Of a DNA stretch of 33,946 nucleotides, positions 24,594 to 32,200 are shown one piece after another. Origin of the DNA: Candidatus Gastranaerophilales bacterium (lineage in GTDB: Bacteria; Cyanobacteriota; Vampirovibrionia; Gastranaerophilales; JANQFW01); the NCBI GenBank assembly GCA_028282645.1, contig JANQHM010000120.1, positions 1 through 33,946 on the forward strand, written 5' to 3'. Both the position numbers and the translations under genes were made by a program. Each line of letters begins with the position of its first letter. The stretch's first letter is position 1. A model generated the notes under the pieces. That model had not been told where the DNA came from, made no database searches, and was given only the letters and a program-made list of their open reading frames with translations.

Positions 24594-24761
24594 TATACTA
24601 GTTCTCAATTAAATTTCAGATTTTTCTTTGGAATGAGCTTATAAAAAATAAAATTGACCATTTCATTTTTTTAACGCTCCCGCTTCGCAATTCAGGGATT
24701 AGCTGATTTTATTAGTTTTGACCTGATTAAAGAATCTGAAAAGTATTTTTGAGTTAGTATA
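24594..24761 (+). repeat. Family A repeat, long form (A7)
   Basis: A complete 168-base copy from TATACTAGTTCTCAATTAAA to TTTTTGAGTTAGTATA, with the CGCTCCCGCTTCGCAATTCA block. It is the best reference for the long form. Confidence 0.9.
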
Positions 24762-24866
24762 CGAGCTTTAGATTCGCTTCTACAATTTTGCGTTTTACTA
24801 TAATCTTGTGGGTAAAATTAGTTTTTATACACTATTGACTAATTTTTTTAATGATTTAAAAGAATA

Positions 24867-25032
24867 TATACTGGTACCCAATCAAATTTCAGATTTCTCT
24901 TTGGAATTAGCTTATAAAAAGTAAAATTAATCATTTCACTTTTTAACGCTCCAGCTTTGCAATTCAGAGAATAGCCCATTTCATTAGCTTTTATCTGGTT
25001 AAAGAACCTGAAAAGCATTTTTGAGTTAGTAT
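24867..25032 (+). repeat. Family A repeat, long form (A8)
   Basis: A complete 166-base copy from TATACTGGTACCCAATCAAA to TTTTTGAGTTAGTATA. It carries several substitutions against A7 (CGCTCCAGCTTTGCAATTCA, AAGAACCTGAAAAGCATTTT), so it is older or diverged separately. It lies 105 bases after A7 in the same orientation. Confidence 0.88.
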
Positions 25033-25149
25033 AATATATCAAAGTGTGTAAAGGGGAAATTATTGGGTTAAATATAAAATTGACTTTCTAACTAATGTTG
25101 AGAATACTTTTTTCTAACTAATAATCTGACTTGTGATGATAAAAATATT

Positions 25150-25240
25150 GGTAGTGGTCAGTTGAATACTGATGCTTACAAGTAAACTCAAGTTATCAAA
25201 AGCTTACAGCGATGACATAAGAAAGGTGATGACCATCACC
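25150..25240 (-). repeat. Family B repeat, complete (B4)
   Basis: A 91-base copy from GGTAGTGGTCAGTTGA to GGTGATGACCATCACC, with ACAAGTAAACTCAAGTTATC and AGCTTACAGCGATGACATAA inside. The two ends are imperfect inverted repeats (GGTAGTGGTCA against GGTGATGGTCA). Confidence 0.85.
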
Positions 25241-25348
25241 AAAATATTTTATAAAGTAATTGATCTGGTTGAGATATTAATAACAGAGTTTAAAGTTGAG
25301 AATAATAATTTACTAAAAGTAATTAATCTGGTTAAAAAATAAAATTAT

Positions 25349-25454
25349 TATACTGGTACTCAATTTAATTTCAGATTTCTATTTTTAGAAAATAGTTTAT
25401 TTTATTAACTTTTACCTGATTAAAGAATCTGAAAAGTATTTTTGAGTTAGTATA
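25349..25454 (+). repeat. Family A repeat, short form (A9)
   Basis: Exactly 106 bases from TATACTGGTACTCAATTTAA to TTTTTGAGTTAGTATA, with the AGAAAATAGTTTATTTTATT centre of the short form. Confidence 0.9.
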
Positions 25455-25621
25455 TAAGTAAATGATAATATATTGTGCTTAAAAAAATATCTTATGTATA
25501 TAAAGTCTTTTTTAGTTTTAATATTGATATTTTTTATTCACTTTGTTAATAAAATTTAATATTTTTGAAATAACTAAGTATTATGATATTAGTATTTTAT
25601 CATTATTTTCCTGCAAATATT

Positions 25622-25652
25622 TTAATCTGAAAATGATTTTTAAGTTAGTATA
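25622..25652 (+). repeat. Family A right-end fragment inside the 3' end of nagA
   Basis: AATCTGAAAATGATTTTTAA continuing GTTAGTATA is a family A right end. On the minus strand its TTAGTATAA supplies the last codons and the TAA stop (25645-25647) of nagA. Confidence 0.75.
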
Positions 25653-27012
25653 ATATTTTGCCATTAATAATAACCTTATCAGGCTTATTAAAATTTAATA
25701 CCAAGCTGTTATTTTGTTTTGTACAATTCCATATTGCAAGATCGGCAATATTATTTCTTTTAATCTTCCCATAATAATTTAACCCCAAATTATTGCAAAC
25801 ATTTTGTATTGCACATATCAGGCAATGCCTGTAATTATGATAATTCTTTTGAAGTATTGTACTTAAAAAACTCATGCTTCCGGCAAAAACACCATCTGTA
25901 TTAACTGCAACCTCTTTCTTTTTAAATATTTTTTGTCCTCCAAATATTACAGAATCCTGATTAGCTTTGTTTAATGGAAGACTGTCGCTTATTAATATAA
26001 TTTTAGAAATATCTTTAGCTCTAAATATTAAGTCTATAATCTCGGGCTGCAAATGATGGCCGTCTGCTATAACTTCTACAAATAAATTATCATTTATTAA
26101 AGCCTCGGCTATTATGCCCGGATTTCTATGATGTAGTGGCAACATCGCATTAAAAAGATGAGTTACCTGTTTTAACCCATTATCAACAGCATTTCTTATT
26201 GTTTCACTCTTGGCGGAAGTATGGCCGGCAGATGCTACAATATTTTTATTTGCCAAATATTGAGTTAATTTAAAATTTTCATCCAGCTCAGGAGCATATG
26301 TTACTATTTTTATTTCAGGATCTTCTATATTCTTATAATTATCAACGATTGGCTTTAGCATACTGGAGGGAGGATGTATTCCCTTATATTCAGGATTTAA
26401 AAAAGGACCTTCAAGATTAATACCCGCGATTTTAGCTACATTATTCGGTAATAATTGTTTAGCTTGACTTATTATTTGTATTTGTTTTTTAATTTGAGCA
26501 ACAGGCGCAGTCATTATAGTAGGTAAATATGCTGTTATACCGTACTTTGCAATATTTTCAGAAAAGTCAAGAATTTCATCAATACCCGCATGATTAAAGT
26601 CCACCCCAAATCCGCCGTGAATATGTTGATCAATCAAGCCTGGAGTTACTGCCATATCCATTGCATTTATTATATTAAAAGAGCTTATCTCCTTTGGAAA
26701 TTCATCCGGCAAATCTTTCGAGGTTGCAAGTATTTTATTTTTATATATTAATATATTTTGTTTTTCGTATTGTTCATTATTTTTAAAAATATAACCGTTA
26801 ACAATAACAGTACAATCCGAGTTTTCATCCATAAAATCTTCCATAAAAAACTCACATTGCCCTGAAATTAATAAAGATAAAATTGCTGCTAAAATTTTAT
26901 CTTCCACTTCTATTATATCCTGAAAAAATTTTTTTAATTCAGTTGTAAGTTTTTCTGAATTAATTTGATTATTTTTTATTTTTTCTAATATTTTTTTAAA
27001 TTTTTTATTCAT
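25645..27012 (-). CDS. nagA: N-acetylglucosamine-6-phosphate deacetylase with N-terminal extension
   Basis: 455 residues; hydrolyses GlcNAc-6-phosphate to GlcN-6-phosphate and acetate in amino-sugar use and cell-wall recycling. Amidohydrolase-fold motifs: PGLIDQHIHGGFGVDF (metal-site His130 and His132), NLEGPFLNPEYKGIHPP (Glu201), SAGHTSA (His264), THLFNAM (His285), VIADGHH and ILISDSLP (catalytic Asp343). The family normally starts near TVIVNGYIF, here residue 68. The first ~65 residues are an extra helical segment ending in MEDFMDENSD; Met61, with GGAAG five bases upstream, is a possible alternative start. GAGGAG lies a rather long 14 bases before the first ATG. The stop codon is inside a family A end. 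No nagB or transporter gene is adjacent. Confidence 0.93.
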   Translation of the reverse strand: MNKKFKKILEKIKNNQINSEKLTTELKKFFQDIIEVEDKILAAILSLLISGQCEFFMEDFMDENSDCTVIVNGYIFKNNEQYEKQNILIYKNKILATSKDLPDEFPKEISSFNIINAMDMAVTPGLIDQHIHGGFGVDFNHAGIDEILDFSENIAKYGITAYLPTIMTAPVAQIKKQIQIISQAKQLLPNNVAKIAGINLEGPFLNPEYKGIHPPSSMLKPIVDNYKNIEDPEIKIVTYAPELDENFKLTQYLANKNIVASAGHTSAKSETIRNAVDNGLKQVTHLFNAMLPLHHRNPGIIAEALINDNLFVEVIADGHHLQPEIIDLIFRAKDISKIILISDSLPLNKANQDSVIFGGQKIFKKKEVAVNTDGVFAGSMSFLSTILQKNYHNYRHCLICAIQNVCNNLGLNYYGKIKRNNIADLAIWNCTKQNNSLVLNFNKPDKVIINGKILY

Positions 27013-27055
27013 TTTTTTATACTTTACTCCTCTATATTAATGTTAAAAGACTTTT

Positions 27056-27168
27056 TATACAGGTTCCAAATTTAAAAAGAATTTCAGATTACTCTTTTTC
27101 AGAGTCTAGTTTATTTTATTACCTTTTACACGATTAAAGAATCTAAAAGGTATTTTTAAGGGAGTATA
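27056..27168 (+). repeat. Family A repeat, short form (A10)
   Basis: 113 bases from TATACAGGTTCCAAATTTAA to GGGAGTATA. It is a short form with a small duplication near the left end (TTTAAAAAGAATTTCAG) and more substitutions than its neighbours. It lies in the leader of nagA. Confidence 0.8.
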
Positions 27169-27240
27169 AAGCCTTTTGTAAAAATTTTGTAATAAAAGCC
27201 TTAAAAATGTTTAAAAAATATAAAATTTGGGAATAATACA

Positions 27241-27336
27241 TATAGAAACGCAAGCAATCTTCCTTCAATCCTTCTCTCTCTAAATTCCTCTCTCTAATAT
27301 GTTGTAGAGTTAACCGACGCAAGTCGGATTTTTTTT
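27241..27336 (+). ncRNA. Possible CU-rich small RNA with intrinsic terminator
   Basis: The stretch is strikingly pyrimidine-rich on the plus strand (TCCTTCTCTCTCTAAATTCC, then TCTCTCTAATATG) and ends in CCGAC-GCAA-GTCGG (27314-27327) plus eight T. No ORF precedes that terminator, so it should serve a short RNA. Exposed CU tracts could pair with purine-rich ribosome binding sites. No convincing promoter was found; the start is a guess. Confidence 0.45.
27314..27336 (+). terminator. Intrinsic terminator
   Basis: CCGAC (27314-27318), a GCAA tetraloop and GTCGG (27323-27327), followed by A and T8. It is oriented for plus-strand transcription and no coding gene lies between A10 and this point. 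Confidence 0.8.
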
Positions 27337-27361
27337 GCCTTTTTTTAGCTTAATGCTTTCT

Positions 27362-27467
27362 TATACTTTTTTTCAATTAAATTTCAGATCATTCTTTTCT
27401 GAGAATAGTTTATTTTATTACTTTTTACACGATTGAAAAATCTGAAAAGTATTTTTTAGTCAGTATA
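27362..27467 (+). repeat. Family A repeat, short form (A11)
   Basis: 106 bases from TATACTTTTTTTCAATTAAA to TTTTTTAGTCAGTATA, with CTGAGAATAGTTTATTTTAT inside. It ends 33 bases before the Fur-type box. Confidence 0.87.
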
Positions 27468-27500
27468 GTTTACTTAATTTTTTGATTAATTTAAAATCTT

Positions 27501-27515
27501 TGATAATGATTATCA
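27501..27515 (+). promoter_or_regulatory. Fur-type operator (7-1-7 palindrome)
   Basis: TGATAATGATTATCA is a perfect 7-1-7 inverted repeat identical to the core Fur-box consensus TGATAATnATTATCA, and CATCATTATAC extends it. A possible -10 TATACT (27520-27525) directly follows, so bound Fur would cover the promoter of the 27559 gene. Fur control of a yraN gene is unexpected; a chance match in AT-rich DNA is possible. Confidence 0.55.
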
Positions 27516-27558
27516 TCATTATACTCTGCTTAAAATATTTTTTGGAGATTATTAAATT

Positions 27559-27933
27559 TTGAATAAAACAAAACAGCAAAACTACTCAAAAGGTAAGCAC
27601 GGGGAGCAACTTGCAAAAAAATATTTGGAAGATAAAGGCTATAAAGTATTAGTACAAAACTGGAGATACTCCAGGTTTGGAGAAATTGATATTATTGCGC
27701 TATATAAAAATGAACTGGTTTTTATTGAGGTTAAAACAAGATCTTCCGTAAATTACGGTAACCCGATTGAAGCTGTTGATGAAAAAAAAATGGATAAAAT
27801 ATTAAAACTTGCAGAATGCTATATAAGCTTAAATCCGAATTTAAGCTTTATAGCATGCAGATTTGATATTGTTGGGGTTATTTTAAAACAACCTCCATTA
27901 ATTAACCATTACAAAAATATTTACCAATTTTAG
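27559..27933 (+). CDS. yraN: YraN/UPF0102-family endonuclease-fold protein
   Basis: A 124-residue member of the UPF0102 (YraN) family with a restriction-endonuclease-like fold. Family motifs are GKHGEQLAKKYLEDKGYKVL (~residues 13-32) and FGEIDIIA...LVFIEVKTR (~42-61), where the Glu/Asp and the ExK set form the putative nuclease metal site. The C-terminal part has CRFDIVGVIL. Its cellular role is not settled; DNA or recombination-intermediate processing is suspected. The start is TTG, supported by GGAG 11 bases upstream; no earlier in-frame ATG fits. A Fur-type palindrome overlaps the likely promoter. In many genomes the gene sits near rnhB, which is not seen here. Confidence 0.92.
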   Translation: MNKTKQQNYSKGKHGEQLAKKYLEDKGYKVLVQNWRYSRFGEIDIIALYKNELVFIEVKTRSSVNYGNPIEAVDEKKMDKILKLAECYISLNPNLSFIACRFDIVGVILKQPPLINHYKNIYQF

Positions 27934-28049
27934 GATTTTATCCTTTTATTTTACAAGATGTATATTTATGTATAGAAATCATTGATTTACATAGCAATAA
28001 ATATTTTTTCACGTTTTAATTTTATTGAAATATAAAAACAGTTTAGGGC

Positions 28050-29120
28050 GTGATGACAAATTTTAAATTTAGAAAATTAAATTTAAATTTAAGCGAGATT
28101 AGGCAAATAGGAAAAAATTGTAAAGAATGGGCAGCTAAAAATAAAGGTTATCTTCCCACTGCTGCAACAGCTGCAATTATTGTCCCGGCAGGGGCTTATC
28201 AGACGGTAAATGATTATAAACATGCCCAAAAAAATGAAAAAAGTAATGTTTTGCTTAATAATTCCTTAATGATAGGTGGTACAATAGGTGGTGGTTATGG
28301 TGGATATACATTCTTAAAAAGCGTGTTGCAACCTAAATCTTTAGGAAATCAATGGCTACACACCATGTCCGTACCGATAGGTGCAGTTATTGGTGGTGTA
28401 ATATCCGGTCTTATATCAGAAAAAATTTTTCCGGTTAAATCATTAAAAAGAGATTTAAATCTTGAAGAAAAGTTAAACTTATTATCAACATTTGATTATG
28501 AAGATATATCTAAAGCTACAAATAATAAACCGGTAGCCTGGGGGTATGTGCTGGATAACAGTCTGGGGACACTTGCCGGATATCAGGTAGCAAGGGAAAG
28601 CGGCTTTGAAAATAAAATAAATAAAGGAACTCATACTGTAATTTCAACGGCGATAGCAGGTGCTATTACTTTTTTATTTACTCACGTCATAGAAAAATAT
28701 AAAGCAACGAATAAAGTAGGTAACAGGATAGCTATTCCTGTTATTATTGCAGCTTCAGGTATTGGCTGTATGCTGGGTAACAGCATAGCAAACTTGATAA
28801 ACAGTAAGCTTACTAATAAGTTACTCAAAGTCAAAATCCTTAAGCAAATAGATAAAAATCGCAAAGCTCTGCTTAAACATGCAATTACCAATTTCCAGAA
28901 TCAACAGGAAAGAGTTAGAGTTCTGATTGGGCTTTCTAAGCTTAAAGAAACATCAGAATACCTGAAAAAAATTGGCAAGAAGAAAGCTGAAACTAAACTT
29001 ACATCTACAAGTGCTGTAGCCGACATTAAAAAAAACACCCCCAAAAAAGAAGAAATAAAAATTGAACCAAAGCCAAAAATAGAAATGGTAAAAAAGGAAA
29101 TTAAATCTGATGACAACTAA
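28050..29120 (+). CDS. Multi-pass membrane protein, function unknown
   Basis: A 356-residue protein not assigned to a family. Four or five hydrophobic, Gly/Ala-rich segments are visible: TAATAAIIVPAGAY (~37-50), NSLMIGGTIGGGYGGYTFL (~71-90), VPIGAVIGGVISGLI (~107-122), TVISTAIAGAITFLFTHVI (~196-214) and IAIPVIIAASGIGCMLGNS (~228-246). GxxxG-type glycine spacing suggests tight helix packing. The rest is cytosol-like and basic, with a Lys/Glu-rich low-complexity tail (KKEEIKIEPKPKIEMVKKE). The frame opens with GTG at 28050, but ATG at 28053 with AGGG four bases upstream is as likely. It lies between yraN and the SNF2 gene in the same direction, with gaps over 100 bases. Confidence 0.75.
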   Translation: MMTNFKFRKLNLNLSEIRQIGKNCKEWAAKNKGYLPTAATAAIIVPAGAYQTVNDYKHAQKNEKSNVLLNNSLMIGGTIGGGYGGYTFLKSVLQPKSLGNQWLHTMSVPIGAVIGGVISGLISEKIFPVKSLKRDLNLEEKLNLLSTFDYEDISKATNNKPVAWGYVLDNSLGTLAGYQVARESGFENKINKGTHTVISTAIAGAITFLFTHVIEKYKATNKVGNRIAIPVIIAASGIGCMLGNSIANLINSKLTNKLLKVKILKQIDKNRKALLKHAITNFQNQQERVRVLIGLSKLKETSEYLKKIGKKKAETKLTSTSAVADIKKNTPKKEEIKIEPKPKIEMVKKEIKSDDN

Positions 29121-29193
29121 GGATTTCACCTGTATAATATTTTCAGAATTTCAGTTAATTTTTTTATACAGGATATTTTTGCTTTTGTTATTG

Positions 29194-29199
29194 TATAAT
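29194..29199 (+). promoter_or_regulatory. Candidate -10 of the second SNF2 gene
   Basis: A consensus TATAAT in TTGTATAATTG lies 57 bases before the SNF2 start. The same TTGTATAAT string occurs before the 33208 gene. No good -35 is seen, so support is partial. Confidence 0.35.
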
Positions 29200-29255
29200 T
29201 GAATATTACAGGTTTAAGTAACATATATTAATTAGAATCAAAGAGATTAAGTTAA

Positions 29256-32200
29256 ATGCTAAAAACTAAACGGAAATCATACGGAAATACCCCTTGGGGA
29301 AAAAAATGGGTTACAGCTTTAGAAAATACAGCTTCAGACAGGCTTTCAAAAGGTAGAAGTCTTGCAAATCGTGGTTATGTAAATAAGATAAGAGTTACAA
29401 AAGGAAAGATTACAGCCAGTGTTGAAAGCTCCGGCTATGGTTATTATTACCGATACAGGTCTTCTTACAGAGTCAGAATAAATTTTGAACCTTTTACAAA
29501 GGAAGAAATTAAGACAATAAAACAGATTATTGCTGAAAGTTCATCTATTGCCGTTGAGCTGGGTATGGGCAACTTGCCGCAAACATTAATAGATGAGCTG
29601 GAAAAGATTAATATTAATCTTTTCCCTGAAGACTGGTATGATTTAGATAAAACTTGTAACTGTTATGATGATGAAGACCCTTGCAAACATCTTGCTGCTG
29701 CCTACTTTATGCTTGCAAATGAAATAGATAAAGATCCTTTTATTCTTTTTCAAGTAAGAGGATTAAAAAAAGAAAATCTTGTAAAATCAGCAGGAGTAAC
29801 AGTTCAGCCTCATGAAATAAAACGAAATACTACAATTAATAAATTTATTGAGGTTTCAGAGCTAAAAACAAAAAATATCGATATAAATCCTGATGAGTTT
29901 GAATTTTCATTCCCTCAATACGATATAAAGCCATTGTTATCATTACTGCCTGATAATCCGCCTTTTTATAACAGGGGAAATTTTAAAACTTTTCTTGAAA
30001 ATATATATAATTTTGCATCTGCAAATATTGATGATAATTTTTCTGTGACTCATGAAGAACCTGAGCTTATGGAAAAGCATTTTCAGCTTGAATATTCCTG
30101 GAATGATAGTATTGGCAGGTTGGACTACTTATTTAAAATTCTTCCTGAAGAGAATAATGTTGATAAAAGTATTCAAAAAATTATGGAAGAGCTTAATGCA
30201 AATCAACAGGATGAAAATTTTATAAGAATGGGATCCTCTCCCATCACACTTAAATTGATGAATATAAGTCGTTGGACTGCTCTAGAAGTAGACTTTTTAT
30301 TGCCTGATATGAAAACAAAAGATAAACAGATAATAAAATCAGATGCCATAGCTCCAAAACTTAACTTTTTTGTACTTGATTATTTGTTGACTTCATCCTC
30401 TATAATTGATTATGATAAAGCATCAGATAGCTTTGCCTTTTTAAATATACTTTCATCAATGGCTTTAGGTCTTGTAAAAGCCAATTTATTCATACCTGAA
30501 TTAATTGCAGAATATGGAAAAGATAATTTTTCAATAAGATATATTCCTGTTATAAATGATGAAATCCAAACTCAAATAGATAAGCTAAAACAAATAATGC
30601 CCCAAGACATTTGTACACATGATGAAAAGTTTCTTTTAGAAGACGGTTTAATAGATTTATTATCAGTTTTTATAACATATACAGTAAAAGATATTATTTC
30701 ATCACTTATAGATGAGCCTAAGGATAGAATAATTCCGGCTTTTGCTTATAATACAGTATTTGAGCCTATTGACTTTAATGAGGAAAACATTGCCCAAAGT
30801 ATTTCAGGCTGGCTTGAGAAATTACATATATCAAAAAAAGATATTTCGCCGGTTATAAGAATAGAAGAGGGAAAAGAAGATAATTTTAATATTTTCGTTG
30901 ATATAATTAATAAAAGCGATCCTATTGCTCCAATGATTCCGGTTAGTAAACTTTATGAAATTTCAAAACCTAAAAGAAGAAGAAAAAAGAAAACAGAAGA
31001 AGATGATGAACCTGTAACGGAAATTTTTTCTCTTCCTCCTGAGGAAGTTCAGGCGGAAATATCAAAGCAATTAATTATCGCCGGTCAATACATGCCTGAG
31101 CTTAAAACTATTATTGACTCAAAAGGTAAAATTATTCCGGTTTTAACATTAGAAAAAATGTCTGAAGTTTTGATTTCTACGGCAGGAATTTTTGATGTGC
31201 TGGGTATTCGGATAATATTGCCTAAAGAGCTTAAAAAGCTTGCTCATCCGCATTTACATGTAAGTGCTAAAGTAAAAAAATACAATGAAACAGGAGCAAC
31301 AGGATATCTTAATTTACACGAAATACTTAAATTTTCATATAAAGTAGCACTTGGAAATAAAAACGTTCCACTGAAAGATTTTCGCAAACTAGTAAAAGAA
31401 ACAAAGGGACTTGTTAAATATAAAGATCAATATCTGTTATTAAAGCCTGATGAAGTTAAATCCATTTTAAACAAGCTAAAAAATCCTATACCGGAAATGA
31501 CTTCATCCATGCAGGCTCTTTATACTGCTGTAACCGGAGAGGTTAACGGAATAAAGTTTGATTCTGATAAAACCTTAGATAAAATTCTTGATGATTTTAC
31601 AAAAATAGAAGATATTATTATTCCTGAAATATTAAATGCAACTTTAAGACCTTATCAGGAAAGAGGTTTTAAGTGGCTATATTCCAACGCTAAAAAGGGA
31701 CTTGGCTCTTGTATTGCTGATGATATGGGACTTGGTAAAACTATTCAGGTTATAACGCTTTTATTAGAATACAAAAAAGAAAAGAAAAAATTTAAACCGT
31801 CTCTTGTAATTTGCCCTACAACCCTTATAGGTAACTGGGAAAAAGAATGTCAGAAGTTTGCGCCTGATTTAAACCTGAATATTTATCATGGTCAAGAAAG
31901 AGAATTAATCACAAAAAATATTGACCTTTTAATAACAAGTTACGGCATACTCAGGCGTGATGCTGAAAAATTCAGAAAAAAAGAGTGGAATTTTTTAATA
32001 ATTGATGAAGCTCAAAATATTAAAAACTCTGAGACCGCGCAAACTAAAGCCGTAAAGTCTATAAAAGCTTCTAATTATATAGCAATGACAGGTACTCCCG
32101 TTGAAAATAAACTGACAGAGTTATGGAATATTTTTGACTTTATAAATAAAGGCTATATGGGTTCATTAACTCAATTTAAAAATGAGCTTGCATCTCCAAT

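Larger units (their letters stand above)
24496..25644. other. Repeat cluster between paralogue 3 and nagA
   Basis: 1.15 kb without a credible gene. It holds, in order, two long family A copies, one family B copy, one short family A copy and a family A end that runs into nagA. A frame at 24848-25042 lies wholly within a repeat and is not a gene. Confidence 0.7.
27013..27558. other. Repeat-flanked spacer between nagA and yraN
   Basis: It holds family A copies A10 and A11, between them a pyrimidine-rich transcript candidate ending at a clear terminator (27241-27336), and a Fur-type palindrome. No protein gene is evident. Confidence 0.6.

Noticed and set aside
24848-25042. Minus-strand ORF of 64 codons
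   Set aside because: It lies almost wholly within long family A copy A8; other copies do not keep the frame open.
1-27467. Family A or B as a CRISPR array
   Set aside because: Copies are far apart, irregularly spaced, in both orientations, and longer than CRISPR repeats; no unique short spacers or cas genes.
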